From Acidobacteriaceae bacterium (GTDB lineage Bacteria; Acidobacteriota; Terriglobia; Terriglobales; Acidobacteriaceae), in NCBI GenBank assembly GCA_030041045.1, contig JASHOQ010000038.1, positions 62,001 to 126,000 on the forward strand: 64,000 nt of DNA, given 5' to 3'. Within the stretch, counting starts at the first letter, position 1. Every line of letters begins with the position of its first letter. A model generated the notes under the pieces. That model was not told where the DNA came from, ran no database searches, and worked only from the letters and a program-made list of their open reading frames with translations. Of the stretch, positions 44,633-55,726 are shown one piece after another. Position numbers and translations under genes: made by a program.

Positions 44633-45232
44633 CTAGTAATCCAGCGCCTTGGTCACCGCAATCCAGATCAACAATCCAAGCACTGCAACCAGGACCAGGT
44701 CGAGCGTCCCTGCATAAACCCGATACCCGGCAGTATTTGGCGATGCGGCCCGGATGAAATCTCGAAGGTCCATGTAGTGGCTCCGCGCCTCCGCGTAGAG
44801 CGCGACGATTCCGAGCGCCGCCGCCGTGCCCACAAAGTCGGCCCGCGGAAAAAGAAGAGCGGCCGCTGCAATCACCAGGAGCAGAGCGTACACGCTCGCG
44901 CATCCGAGAACCGTATCCAGAACCAGAAAAACGTCTCTCGTTCGCGGGTCATCGCACACCGTAAACCCAGAATCGGAACAAACAGGAAGTGTGCCCTGCA
45001 TTACGGGAGGGGCTATTTGCATCGGCGACCATCGCGTGCGGCCGGCAACGGAGGAGTCCGTTTTTATAAGAGGGGAAAAGAAAGTAGCCAGGCCGATCGC
45101 AGAAAGGACCAGCACCATCGTCCGCCGTCGCCTGCCCAGCCAGCCGGGTCGGGAAGGCTTGATGGCCGGCAAGGTCGTTTCATCGCCAAGCGCAGATGAG
45201 CAGCTCTCCACGCCCTCATCATCCGGTTCCAT
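44633..45232 (-). CDS. Membrane protein of unknown function
   Basis: 199 residues, about four membrane segments: MVLVLSAIGLATFFSPLI (about 39-56), DTVLGCASVYALLLVIAAAALLF, DFVGTAAALGIVALYAEA and GTLDLVLVAVLGLLIWIAV. The first 35 residues are acidic and cytoplasmic; the loop after the first helix has two cysteines (PVCSDSGFTVCDD) that may pair in the periplasm. I recognise no family. It follows the AI-2E transporter gene on the same strand after 108 bp. Confidence 0.65.
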   Translation of the reverse strand: MEPDDEGVESCSSALGDETTLPAIKPSRPGWLGRRRRTMVLVLSAIGLATFFSPLIKTDSSVAGRTRWSPMQIAPPVMQGTLPVCSDSGFTVCDDPRTRDVFLVLDTVLGCASVYALLLVIAAAALLFPRADFVGTAAALGIVALYAEARSHYMDLRDFIRAASPNTAGYRVYAGTLDLVLVAVLGLLIWIAVTKALDY

Positions 45233-45264
45233 CGCTCCATCCTATCCCGAAGCGCCGGGTTGCC

Positions 45265-45296
45265 CCATCCTTTCGTCCGCCGCGGCCAACGAAAGC
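45265..45296. repeat. Hairpin with 12-nt loop, CCCATCC type (degenerate copy)
   Basis: CTTTCGT (45271-45277) and ACGAAAG (45290-45296) around a 12-nt loop, preceded by GTTGCCCCATC. The left arm resembles those of the hairpins at 47419 and 52381, and again an octad array lies nearby. Confidence 0.55.
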
Positions 45297-45321
45297 GCAG
45301 GAAGCAAACTCTGCGCTGCCA

Positions 45322-45369
45322 GTGCTGACTTGCCAGCTCGCTAACTCGCTGACTTGCTGACTTGCGGCT
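45322..45369 (-). repeat. Octanucleotide array at the AI-2E gene stop
   Basis: Six 8-bp units, on the gene strand of the form GTYAGCRA (45369 to 45322). The TAG stop codon (45343-45341) is the TAG of one unit, so the last residues of the protein (VSKSAS) are encoded by the repeat. Confidence 0.85.
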
Positions 45370-46396
45370 CGTCGTCTTTCTGCACCAGGTACTCGTCGAG
45401 GAGCACCGCCACCAGCACCGCCGTGGGAATCGCCACCAGCGCCCCGGCCACGCCTTCGAGTGCAAACCCGAACAGCAGGGCCACCAGGATCGCCAGCGCC
45501 GGCAGATCGACTCTGGTCCGCATGATGCGCGGGATCAGGTAGGAGTTTTCAATCTGGAGATAGACGGCAAAGAAAATGGCTACGCCCAGCACCCGCCCCC
45601 AGGAGTCAAGCGCAGCCACCAGCAGCGCAAGAATCAGCGACACGGCGGCGCCCAGAATGGGGACGATGTTCAGCAATCCGGTCACCACGCCCAGGGCATA
45701 GGCGTAGCGGATGTGCAGGCACAGAAACACGATGGTGCTGGTGACGCCCAGGATCAGCATCAGGCTGGCCTGGCCCAGCAGCCACTTGCCCATGCGTACC
45801 CCGGCGCGCTGCAATGTGGCGTCCAGCCGGTCTCGACGCGCAGCGGGCACAAACGAGAGAGACCATCGGTAGGCGTCACTGCCCTCGAGGATGAAATACA
45901 GCGTCAGGACAAACCCGGTGATCACATCGGCCACTCTGCCGGCCCAGCTCTTTGCCGAAACCAGCATGTAGGCGGCAGCCTGTCCGAACGATCCCTGGAT
46001 CTTCTCGATCAGGGCATCCGGGTCCAGGCGGTCGGCAAAAGGAATGTTCTTGAGCTTGCTCAGGATCTGCGGCACTTTGTCAGGGGCTTGCGCGCTCAAC
46101 TGCTCCAGATCGTGCAGCACCGGAGGAATTGCTAGGAAGCCAAACGCGGTCAGCGCGCCCGCCGCGGCCAGTAACAGCGCCAGAATGGCTTTGCCGTGAA
46201 ACGGCTGCCAGCGCCCGATGTGCACATGACCGGTGGCGCGCACCAGAGGCCGGAGCACGACGGCGAAGAGCGCGGAGACGTACAGCAGCACCAGCACGTC
46301 GCGCACCAGCCACGCCACGTAACACGCGGCGGCCAGCACAAACGCAAACAGGATGTCCCCGCGATAATCGTGCTCTTGGCTTTTGCGTTCCGTCAT
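45341..46396 (-). CDS. AI-2E family (PerM/TqsA-like) transporter
   Basis: 351 residues, about eight membrane segments: FAFVLAAACYVAWLV, VLLYVSALFAVVLRPL, ILALLLAAAGALTAFGFL, VADVITGFVLTLYFIL, ASLMLILGVTSTIVFLCL, VVTGLLNIVPILGAAVSL and VAIFFAVYLQIENSYLIPRI. The last two blocks are the most conserved region of the AI-2E/PerM family, which includes the AI-2 exporter TqsA and Na+/H+ antiporters; the substrate is unknown. The start at 46396 has GGG and AGGA upstream. Its last seven codons lie within an octad repeat, ending at TAG. Confidence 0.88.
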   Translation of the reverse strand: MTERKSQEHDYRGDILFAFVLAAACYVAWLVRDVLVLLYVSALFAVVLRPLVRATGHVHIGRWQPFHGKAILALLLAAAGALTAFGFLAIPPVLHDLEQLSAQAPDKVPQILSKLKNIPFADRLDPDALIEKIQGSFGQAAAYMLVSAKSWAGRVADVITGFVLTLYFILEGSDAYRWSLSFVPAARRDRLDATLQRAGVRMGKWLLGQASLMLILGVTSTIVFLCLHIRYAYALGVVTGLLNIVPILGAAVSLILALLVAALDSWGRVLGVAIFFAVYLQIENSYLIPRIMRTRVDLPALAILVALLFGFALEGVAGALVAIPTAVLVAVLLDEYLVQKDDEPQVSKSAS

Positions 46397-46476
46397 CCCA
46401 TTGCGTTCCTGAAGATGCGTTCGCGTGAAAATCAAGTTAGATGCGCGCGAGCGGCGTTCGCGCAGTTAACACATCG

Positions 46477-46508
46477 CCGCTGACTTGCTAACTCGCTAAC
46501 CTGCTGTC
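46477..46508 (-). repeat. Octanucleotide array next to the AIM24-like gene stop
   Basis: Four units (gene strand GACAGCAG, GTTAGCGA, GTTAGCAA, GTCAGCGG) directly abut the TGA stop at 46511-46509. It fills part of the gap before the AI-2E gene, whose start is at 46396. Confidence 0.85.
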
Positions 46509-47276
46509 TCATTGATCCCCGCTCAGAATCGAGCCCACAATCCCGCCCAGAAGTCCTCCGCCCACGGCCGGGCCAATCTGCCGCGCATCGTTATGCGGCA
46601 GGTACTCGCTGATCTGGTGCGCCAGCCGCGAGATGGGCAGCGTCTGCAGCCAGATGGTGCCCGGCCCGGTCAGCACCGCCAGAAAGATGCCGTCGCCGCC
46701 GAAGATCATGTTCTTGATCCCCGGAACCATGGTGATCTGGAATCCCACCGTCGACTGAAACGCGCCCACATGCCCCGGATGTACGCGCAGCACTTCTCCC
46801 GGCGTCAGGTCCTGCCGGATCAGCTCGCCGGAGAGCTCCAGCCACGCCGTCCCGTACCCGCCCACCCTTTGCAGCAGAAATCCGTCGCCGCCGAAGATGC
46901 CCGCGCCGAGCGACTGCTGGAAACCCACGCTCAGCGTCACTTGCGGCGTGGCGCATAGAAATCCATGCCGGTGCACCAGGTACTCCGGCCCCTGGCCCAG
47001 CTCCACCGGCACAATATGCCCCGGCACCTTGGTGGCGAAGGCCACGATGCCCGGATACTGGTATGCCCGGTACTCGGTCATGAAGATGCTGCCGCCGCCG
47101 GCCACTCGCTTCAGCACCCCGAACAGCCCGCCGCCTCCGCCTGCCTGCGTGTGGGTCATCATCTGAATCGAGGCCGTCATCCACGAAAGCTCGCCGCTCT
47201 CGGAAAACACGCTCTCGTTGGGATCGAGCTGCACTTCGAGGACGGGCATGGTGGTGCCCTGAATCCGGGTTTGCAT
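46509..47276 (-). CDS. AIM24-like (TIGR00266-type) protein
   Basis: 255 residues, predicted cytoplasmic. The all-beta pattern with Gly-rich turns (GGSIFMTEYRAYQYPG, YLVHRHGFLCATPQV, GGDGFLLQRVGGYGTAWLEL and GGDGIFLAVLTGPGTIWLQ) fits the AIM24/TIGR00266 family, whose bacterial members have unknown roles. The QTLPISRLAHQI block near the end is typical. GAGGAGG lies 7 bp before the ATG. Its stop directly abuts an octad array. Confidence 0.85.
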   Translation of the reverse strand: MQTRIQGTTMPVLEVQLDPNESVFSESGELSWMTASIQMMTHTQAGGGGGLFGVLKRVAGGGSIFMTEYRAYQYPGIVAFATKVPGHIVPVELGQGPEYLVHRHGFLCATPQVTLSVGFQQSLGAGIFGGDGFLLQRVGGYGTAWLELSGELIRQDLTPGEVLRVHPGHVGAFQSTVGFQITMVPGIKNMIFGGDGIFLAVLTGPGTIWLQTLPISRLAHQISEYLPHNDARQIGPAVGGGLLGGIVGSILSGDQ

Positions 47277-47418
47277 GGCGATCGCCTCCTCAAGAGGACA
47301 GTGTACCTGCCCGCCCGTTCCGAGCGCGTCGATTTACAACTCGTGCACGAAGAATGCGGTGGTGAAGGAGGGCTGCGGCTTCAGGCCGCTCAATCCGCTT
47401 CAGCACGGCGGGGGGTTT

Positions 47419-47458
47419 CCCATCCTTGCGACGCTCTTGCTCTTGTCGCAAGGGTGGG
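47419..47458. repeat. Hairpin with 12-nt loop, CCCATCC type
   Basis: CCCATCCTTGCGAC (47419-47432) pairs with GTCGCAAGGGTGGG (47445-47458), 14 bp with one wobble, loop of 12 nt. It lies 15 bp from the octad array at 47473. The copy at 52381-52420 has identical arms and loop length. Confidence 0.9.
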
Positions 47459-47472
47459 AGGGCACCACCCGC

Positions 47473-47512
47473 GCGCTGACTTGCGAGCTCGCTACCTTGT
47501 TGACCCGCTATT
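47473..47512 (-). repeat. Octanucleotide array at the DUF4142 gene stop
   Basis: Five 8-bp units, gene-strand core YAGC: AATAGCGG (contains the TAG stop, 47510-47508), GTCAACAA, GGTAGCGA, GCTCGCAA and GTCAGCGC. Confidence 0.85.
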
Positions 47513-48176
47513 TCTTGCTTTCCAGGGTTACGTTGTGCGCCTGCGCCAATTTCTGCAGGATCTGGTAATGCTGCTCCAGAACCGGCTCATCCTGCTTGGC
47601 GGCCTGTTGGATGTTCGCCGTCTGGCCCACCTGGGCCTCGTCTTTGAATTCCTTCAGGTCGTGCTGTTGTTGTTTCGCCATGGCCTGAATATAGGCCGTG
47701 TCGAAATCCGGTCCGTTCAGCGCCTGCAGATGGTCGATCTCCTTCTGCTCTTTCTTTGACGGCCCTTTGGGCTCGCTTACGCCCAGTTCTTTGGCCGCCG
47801 GCTTCAATTGGTTGTTCAGCTCGATGTGAATCTGCACCATCTTCGCACTGAACTGTTTCACGTCGGTGCTGGACGACCTCTGCTCCGCGAGCTGGCTCAT
47901 CGCCACCTGGGCATCGTCGCCCTCCAGGGTGTCGTGCACAAACATCTGGTCGGCAAAGGCGTTCTGGTTTGGCTGTTGGGTTGTATCGGGCAGCCCTGTG
48001 GTGACGCCGGGCGCACCCGGAGTTCCGGACTGTCCCGGCATCTGCTGTTGCTGACCAGGCGAGGGCTGCTGCTGTGCGCCGCCGCCGCCCGGCTGCTGGG
48101 CGACTGCCGTCCCGCACGCCCACGCGGCCACCGCCGCCATCATCAGAAATCCCTTGCCCGTTCCTCTTGAGAACAT
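47508..48176 (-). CDS. Exported DUF4142 protein
   Basis: 222 residues: signal peptide (GKGFLMMAAVAAWACGTAVAQ), a Gly/Gln/Pro-rich low-complexity stretch (about 28-70), then a helical DUF4142 domain (FADQMFVHDTLEGDDAQVAMSQ, VKQFSAKMVQIHIELNNQL and FDTAYIQAMAKQQQHDLKEF). DUF4142 proteins are ferritin-like exported proteins of unknown function. GGAGG precedes the ATG. The TAG stop lies within an octad repeat and is followed by a strong hairpin. Confidence 0.9.
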   Translation of the reverse strand: MFSRGTGKGFLMMAAVAAWACGTAVAQQPGGGGAQQQPSPGQQQQMPGQSGTPGAPGVTTGLPDTTQQPNQNAFADQMFVHDTLEGDDAQVAMSQLAEQRSSSTDVKQFSAKMVQIHIELNNQLKPAAKELGVSEPKGPSKKEQKEIDHLQALNGPDFDTAYIQAMAKQQQHDLKEFKDEAQVGQTANIQQAAKQDEPVLEQHYQILQKLAQAHNVTLESKK

Positions 48177-48546
48177 TTTCGCTTTCCTCCTTTCTCCTTC
48201 TTTCCCTTGGGCGAACCCCCCGGCCCTTCAATGTCCCATTTTCCCCGTCCAGTCTCCTCCCGAACGGGTGCATCAGCTTGGTTTCGATGCCATGCCCCAA
48301 ACCCGCAGTTGTCCCCGGCGCCAACCTGCAAACCATTCAATAAAAAGCCTGTTTAGTGGCGCAAACAGCAATTGCGCCTTTGCCGAGCCGGGTTATGCTC
48401 AATACAGCGGGAAGGCGAAAACCGCTCCAGCTCCGGCATGAAAATCCGGTGGGCGCCGCGCTTGAAATCCGGTCCTTTCTAAAGGACTCGTCGCCGAAGA
48501 ATACCCAAATCGACTACGCTTGGCGGGGAAAGATCGCTCTTCTCCC
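48177..48546. other. Divergent promoter region, DUF4142 / YihY genes
   Basis: 370 bp with no supported gene. The left part is C/T-rich on the plus strand (RBS and leader of the DUF4142 gene on the other strand). AATAAAAAG near 48340 is the most AT-rich stretch. I see no clear sigma-70 box pair. Confidence 0.45.
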
Positions 48547-49443
48547 ATGGACGTGACCCTCCGACGAATCCGCGAAACACTGCTCGAGGCGCTGGCCCAC
48601 GACCTCGTCAACACGGCCAAGGCCGCTGCTTACTCGAGCATGCTCATGCTCTTTCCTGCCCTCCTGGTCATCACTACGCTGGTTGCCCAGGTGGAACAAG
48701 GCGGCAGAGTGCTGGGAGGGTTGCGCTACATCTTCGACCAGTTCCTCCCCCCTGACACGATTTACCTGCTCCAGTCCGCGGTTTTCGCCCACCATCTGCG
48801 CTCGGTCCAGGTCGTGCTCTCCGCAGCCAGCCTCAGCCTTTTTGCCGCGCTGGGCGTCATGCTCTCTTTGATGGAGGGTTTCCGCCGCGCCTATCGCCTG
48901 CCGGGCGAACAATGGGGATTCTGGGCGCGCCGCATCCGCGCTCTGTTGCTGGTGCCCATCGTTCTGCTGCCGCTCTCCGTGGCCTCGCTGTTGATTGTGT
49001 TCGGTCACCAGATCGAGCTGTGGATGATTCAATTCGCCGGCCATGACCTCCGCCACATCGTGCTCTTCTTCTGGCGCATGGTGCGATGGGCCATTGCCAT
49101 GACTTCCAGCGTGACCGTCCTGACTGCCCTCTATCACTTCGGCACGCGCCGCAAGGAGGGTTGGGTGGGCGTGGTGCCCGGCGCCATCGCCGCCTCCATC
49201 CTCTGGTTTCCGGCGACGCTCGCCTTCGGATGGTACGTCACCCTCGATGAAAACTATTCCCGCTTCTACGGTCCCTTCGCAGCCGGAATTGCCACCCTCG
49301 TCTGGCTGTACATCAGCGCCTTCACGGTGCTGATGGGGGCGGAGCTGAATGGCGTGCTCTACCGCGAGCGCCGGCAACTCCGCCCCGCCGCCGAAACTGT
49401 CTCGACGTCCGCAGTCGAGACCTCCAATTCGGCCCTCGGCTAA
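48547..49443 (+). CDS. YihY/BrkB-family inner membrane protein
   Basis: 298 residues with about six membrane segments. The family pattern is clear: NTAKAAAYSSMLMLFPALLVITTLV near the N-terminus, LSLFAALGVMLSLMEGFRRAY, LLLVPIVLLPLSVASLLIVFG, GWVGVVPGAIAASILWFPATLAFG, and the C-terminal YGPFAAGIATLVWLYISAFTVLMGAELNGVL. YihY/BrkB proteins are of uncertain function (an earlier RNase BN label proved wrong). ATG 48547 has no strong RBS; a TTG at 48520 could add nine residues. Confidence 0.9.
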   Translation: MDVTLRRIRETLLEALAHDLVNTAKAAAYSSMLMLFPALLVITTLVAQVEQGGRVLGGLRYIFDQFLPPDTIYLLQSAVFAHHLRSVQVVLSAASLSLFAALGVMLSLMEGFRRAYRLPGEQWGFWARRIRALLLVPIVLLPLSVASLLIVFGHQIELWMIQFAGHDLRHIVLFFWRMVRWAIAMTSSVTVLTALYHFGTRRKEGWVGVVPGAIAASILWFPATLAFGWYVTLDENYSRFYGPFAAGIATLVWLYISAFTVLMGAELNGVLYRERRQLRPAAETVSTSAVETSNSALG

Positions 49444-49695
49444 TCGCACGGCCAGGACCGTTCTTCCGCGCCGCCGTGGACGCGTGTCCTCACCCGCCTT
49501 CGCCATTTACAATGGAATGACGGCATTTCCAGGGCGGCTCGTTTCCCCGTCCGCTTCCGCTGATTCGGCTGCCGCGGCCGGTCGGCCGGGAGCCGGCGGC
49601 CAGGTTCGACTGGGCATGCGGCCACTCTGGAACCGCTCTGAACTCCTCTACCCTTTCGAAGCCTTTTCGACGCACACGAATCTGGAGTTGTCCCG

Positions 49696-51249
49696 GTGTC
49701 TTACCTCGGCCTCAATCACAAAGAATCGCTACCACCCCGGCGCGCCAAAATCGTGGCTACGCTCGGGCCCGCATCCAGTTCCGAGGCCGTGATTCGCGAT
49801 CTGGTTCGCACCGGCGTCGACGTGGTCCGGCTGAATTTTTCCCATGGCGTCTACGAGGAGAAGGTGGCGTTGATCCAGCTGATCCGCAAGGTCAGCCGCG
49901 CCGAGCGCAGGCCGCTCTGCATCCTGGGTGATCTGCAGGGACCCAAGATCCGCACCTCCAAACTCAAAGACCACCAGCCGGTGCAGCTCAAAGCCGGTCA
50001 TCGCCTGGTGATCACCCCGCGCGACGTGCCCGGCACCGCGACCCTTGTGGGCACCACCCTCAAGACCCTGGCGGAAAACGTGGAACAGGGTTCGCGCATT
50101 CTGCTGTCCGACGGCCTCATCGAGCTGCGCGTGCACCAGGTTGACGGCTGCGACGTGGTCTGCGAGATCGTCAACGGCGGCATGCTGGGCGAAAACAAGG
50201 GAATCAATCTGCCCGGCATCGCCGTGCGCGTGCCCTCGCTCACGGAAAAGGACTCGGCCGATCTCGAGTTCGCGCTCAAGAACGGCGTCGATGCCGTGGC
50301 CGTCTCTTTCGTGCGCACGGCAGAAGACGTGCGCCTGGTGCGCAACCGCGTTTCCGCCCTCGGCTTCGAGACCTGGATCATCGCCAAGCTGGAAAAACCC
50401 CAGGCCATCGAACACCTCGACGACATCCTGCTCGCCTCCGACGGCATCATGGTGGCGCGCGGCGACCTGGGCGTGGAAATGCCTCCGGAAAAAGTGCCCG
50501 CCATCCAGAAGCACATTATCCGCCGCGCCGCCGAGTATTCCAAGCCTGTCATCACCGCCACGCAGATGCTCGAATCCATGATCGAAAACCCGCGCCCCAC
50601 GCGCGCCGAGGTCTCCGACGTGGCCAACGCCGTCTACGACGGCACGGACGCGGTGATGCTCTCGGGCGAGTCGGCCGTGGGCAAATATCCCATCGAGGCC
50701 GTGGCCATGATGGCGCGCATCGTGGCCGAGGCCGAGCAGCATATGAAGCTCGACAGCCGCCAGGAGCCAAGGGCGCGCGCGGCCGGTCTTTCGATTGCCG
50801 AAACCATCTGCGAGGCCACGGCCCACGCCGCCGACGATCTAGACCTGCGCGGCATTGCGCTCTTCACCGAGTCCGGCGCCACCGCCCGCCAGCTTTCCAA
50901 GTACCACCCTACCGCGCCCATCTTCGCGTTGAGCCCGATCGAGGTCACCATCAACCGGCTCAATCTGCTCTGGGGCACCACGCCCATTCGTTGTCCCAAG
51001 GCGAATACTACCGAGGCGCTGGTTAATAACGCCGAAACCCTGCTGGAAAAAGGCGGCCATGTGCGCCCGCACGAGGTCATTGCCATCGTCGCCGGCACGC
51101 GCACCAAGTCCGGCTCAACCAATTTCCTGCGTTTGCACGCCATGGGCGAGCAGGATATGGAGGGCGTACGCTTTGCCACGGCCCGCCGGGAAGAGGCTGC
51201 CGCCGACACGGAAGCGGCGCAGAAGAAGCAAACCGCGCGCCGCAAGTGA
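49696..51249 (+). CDS. pyk: Pyruvate kinase
   Basis: 517 residues, cytoplasmic; converts phosphoenolpyruvate and ADP to pyruvate and ATP. The first block AKIVATLGPASSSEAVIRDL, the FSHG loop (VVRLNFSHGVYEEKV), the signature WIIAKLEKPQAIEHLDDIL and the metal site IMVARGDLGVEMPPE are all normal; TATQMLESMIENPRPTRAEVSDVANAVYDGTDA is the substrate loop. The C-terminal allosteric domain is complete. A GTG start at 49696 has GGAG 8 bp upstream and puts the known N-terminal pattern in register. The Lys/Gln/Arg-rich tail is extra. Confidence 0.96.
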   Translation: MSYLGLNHKESLPPRRAKIVATLGPASSSEAVIRDLVRTGVDVVRLNFSHGVYEEKVALIQLIRKVSRAERRPLCILGDLQGPKIRTSKLKDHQPVQLKAGHRLVITPRDVPGTATLVGTTLKTLAENVEQGSRILLSDGLIELRVHQVDGCDVVCEIVNGGMLGENKGINLPGIAVRVPSLTEKDSADLEFALKNGVDAVAVSFVRTAEDVRLVRNRVSALGFETWIIAKLEKPQAIEHLDDILLASDGIMVARGDLGVEMPPEKVPAIQKHIIRRAAEYSKPVITATQMLESMIENPRPTRAEVSDVANAVYDGTDAVMLSGESAVGKYPIEAVAMMARIVAEAEQHMKLDSRQEPRARAAGLSIAETICEATAHAADDLDLRGIALFTESGATARQLSKYHPTAPIFALSPIEVTINRLNLLWGTTPIRCPKANTTEALVNNAETLLEKGGHVRPHEVIAIVAGTRTKSGSTNFLRLHAMGEQDMEGVRFATARREEAAADTEAAQKKQTARRK

Positions 51250-51413
51250 ACCGTTCCGGAACCGTTGGCATGAATGGCATTGTAAGAGGGCACGGCTCTT
51301 GAGGCCGCTCGATCATCTCTATCCAACGAGGCCCTGTAACTTCAAGCATTGACTCGCGCGGCGGAGGGCGCCGAACAGGACCCGCACTCTGCGGCGCGGT
51401 GCTCAAAATCGCA

Positions 51414-52193
51414 TCAAGACCCCGCGCCCGCAACTGAAGCCCTGCCGCGTTCCCGTCTCCAGTCCCGAATGATTAAGATTGCAAGAACAATCCCGATCGA
51501 GCCCGTCAGAAACGGAAAGATCCAATAGCTTGCTTGTCTCTGCAGCACATGGGGCGCGGCGACCAGGTAAACGGCTGCCAACAAAGCAAAGGCTCCCGAG
51601 GCGCATACGCCCGTCCAGAGTCGTTCGCGCCGCGGGAAGAAGCAGTCCATCGCCGCCATGGTCGCGATGACCCACATCAACGCTGGAAAAGCCCAAAGAA
51701 TCAGCCGAAGGCGATGTGGAGCCAGCGCGAATTCATAGGTCCAGCCACCGGCCACGAGGGCGAAAAAGCCAGGGATCCAGGCCCTCGTCCACCGCGAAGG
51801 ATTCTTCTTCTTCCAGCGGCGCGCCGCCAGTTCCTCGCCCTGGGGGAGCACGCTCCCGGTCTCCTTCCTTCTGCGAATCATCTTGCGAAAGACCAGCGCG
51901 GGATAAACGAGCAATGCTCCGAGAATGAGAATCCCGTAGGCCAAGATCACGAGCACTGCTTCCAGCGCAATTTTCAGCCGGTCGGGATGGTGGACGTACC
52001 AGTGAAAATTAGGCAAAAAAGCAGCCGCGATTTTGATTAACCCGAAGGCCATCACAGCGAGAAGCGGGACGGCCAGCAGCGTTAACCAAGCCGGCCAGAA
52101 CAAGAAGACAAACCTCTCCCACGGCGTCATTCCGGGAACGCTTCCGGCTGCGCCCTGGCTCAGCTCCGGCGGGCTGTTTGAATCTACAGGCAT
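51414..52193 (-). CDS. Membrane protein of unknown function
   Basis: 259 residues, about six membrane segments: FVFLFWPAWLTLLAVPLLAVMAFGLI, ALEAVLVILAYGILILGALLVY, IPGFFALVAGGWTYEFAL, LRLILWAFPALMWVIATMAAM, TGVCASGAFALLAAVYLVAAP and WIFPFLTGSIGIVLAILII. The loop at about 115-140 is Arg/Lys/Glu-rich and likely cytoplasmic. I recognise no family. It converges on pyk with 164 bp between the stops; no terminator stands out there. Confidence 0.7.
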   Translation of the reverse strand: MPVDSNSPPELSQGAAGSVPGMTPWERFVFLFWPAWLTLLAVPLLAVMAFGLIKIAAAFLPNFHWYVHHPDRLKIALEAVLVILAYGILILGALLVYPALVFRKMIRRRKETGSVLPQGEELAARRWKKKNPSRWTRAWIPGFFALVAGGWTYEFALAPHRLRLILWAFPALMWVIATMAAMDCFFPRRERLWTGVCASGAFALLAAVYLVAAPHVLQRQASYWIFPFLTGSIGIVLAILIIRDWRRERGRASVAGAGS

Positions 52194-52380
52194 CGAATCA
52201 TTCGGTGCGGCGATTTCGCCTCAAGCATACTCCAGAGGGAAGAGTGCCGAGCGGCGTCAGATTTATTCCGGCTGGGGGCCCAAGCACCTGCCCTGAGCTT
52301 GTCGCAGGGTCCCGGCCCGGAAACCTGGGAAAGCACCAACCTCAATCCCTCGATCCTAATCCGCCAGGAAAAACGGGTGC

Positions 52381-52420
52381 CCCATCCTTGCGACGTACTT
52401 GTCCTTGTCGCAAGGGTGGG
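52381..52420. repeat. Hairpin with 12-nt loop, CCCATCC type
   Basis: CCCATCCTTGCGAC (52381-52394) and GTCGCAAGGGTGGG (52407-52420), loop 12 nt. The arms are identical to those at 47419-47458, and again an octad array follows at 22 bp. Confidence 0.9.
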
Positions 52421-52442
52421 AAAGCGCCTCGCTCTCGTCGGC

Positions 52443-52485
52443 CCGCTAACTTGTTACCTTGCTGGCTCGCCGACTTGCTAACTCA

Positions 52486-52490
<5 letters not shown>
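52443..52490 (-). repeat. Octanucleotide array at the acnA stop
   Basis: Six 8-bp units; gene-strand GATAGTGA (contains the TAG stop, 52488-52486), GTTAGCAA, GTCGGCGA, GCCAGCAA, GGTAACAA, GTTAGCGG. Confidence 0.85.
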
Positions 52491-55287
<2,797 letters not shown>

Positions 55288-55726
55288 CGCAAATTCCCTT
55301 TCTCTCCGCACACGCAGTGCGGGTCGGCTCGAAGGCGTACTCTCGGATCCCAACGCGATTCAAAACCTGGGTGCCCCGGGTCCCCGGGGTCCCCACGGAC
55401 AGGTCTTGGTCGTGGGGTGGAGGCCCCGATTTTGGGACCTGGGAAAGCACGAATCCCCACTACGCAACGGTCGTGTCCGCGCTGCGAGCGCATGTGCCGG
55501 AATCCGGAAATCTTGTCGGAATCAGTGTATGCGGCGGGGAGAATCAGCGTCCACGGTCGTGGCGTCCGCGGCGGAAGCGCTTGAGCAGGGGCAAGCCGGA
55601 AATGGGAATGCGGCCGCGCATCGGATACGCCAAAATTCTACCGCGGATTGGGCCGGCTGGGAAGCACCCCGCTTGCGCACCTGCCGCTCTGCCGTTACCC
55701 TCATTCCGTAATCACCGGAGCCCGCC
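55288..55726. other. Intergenic region between acnA and the MetX-like gene
   Basis: 439 bp with no supported gene. It has a degenerate copy of the CCCCACGGAC hairpin (55391-55400 with CGTGGGG at 55411-55417) after a GTCCCCGGGGTCCCC run. ACCTGGGAAAGCAC at 55438-55451 recurs at 52325-52338 between other genes. Both are likely fragments of repeat families. Confidence 0.55.
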
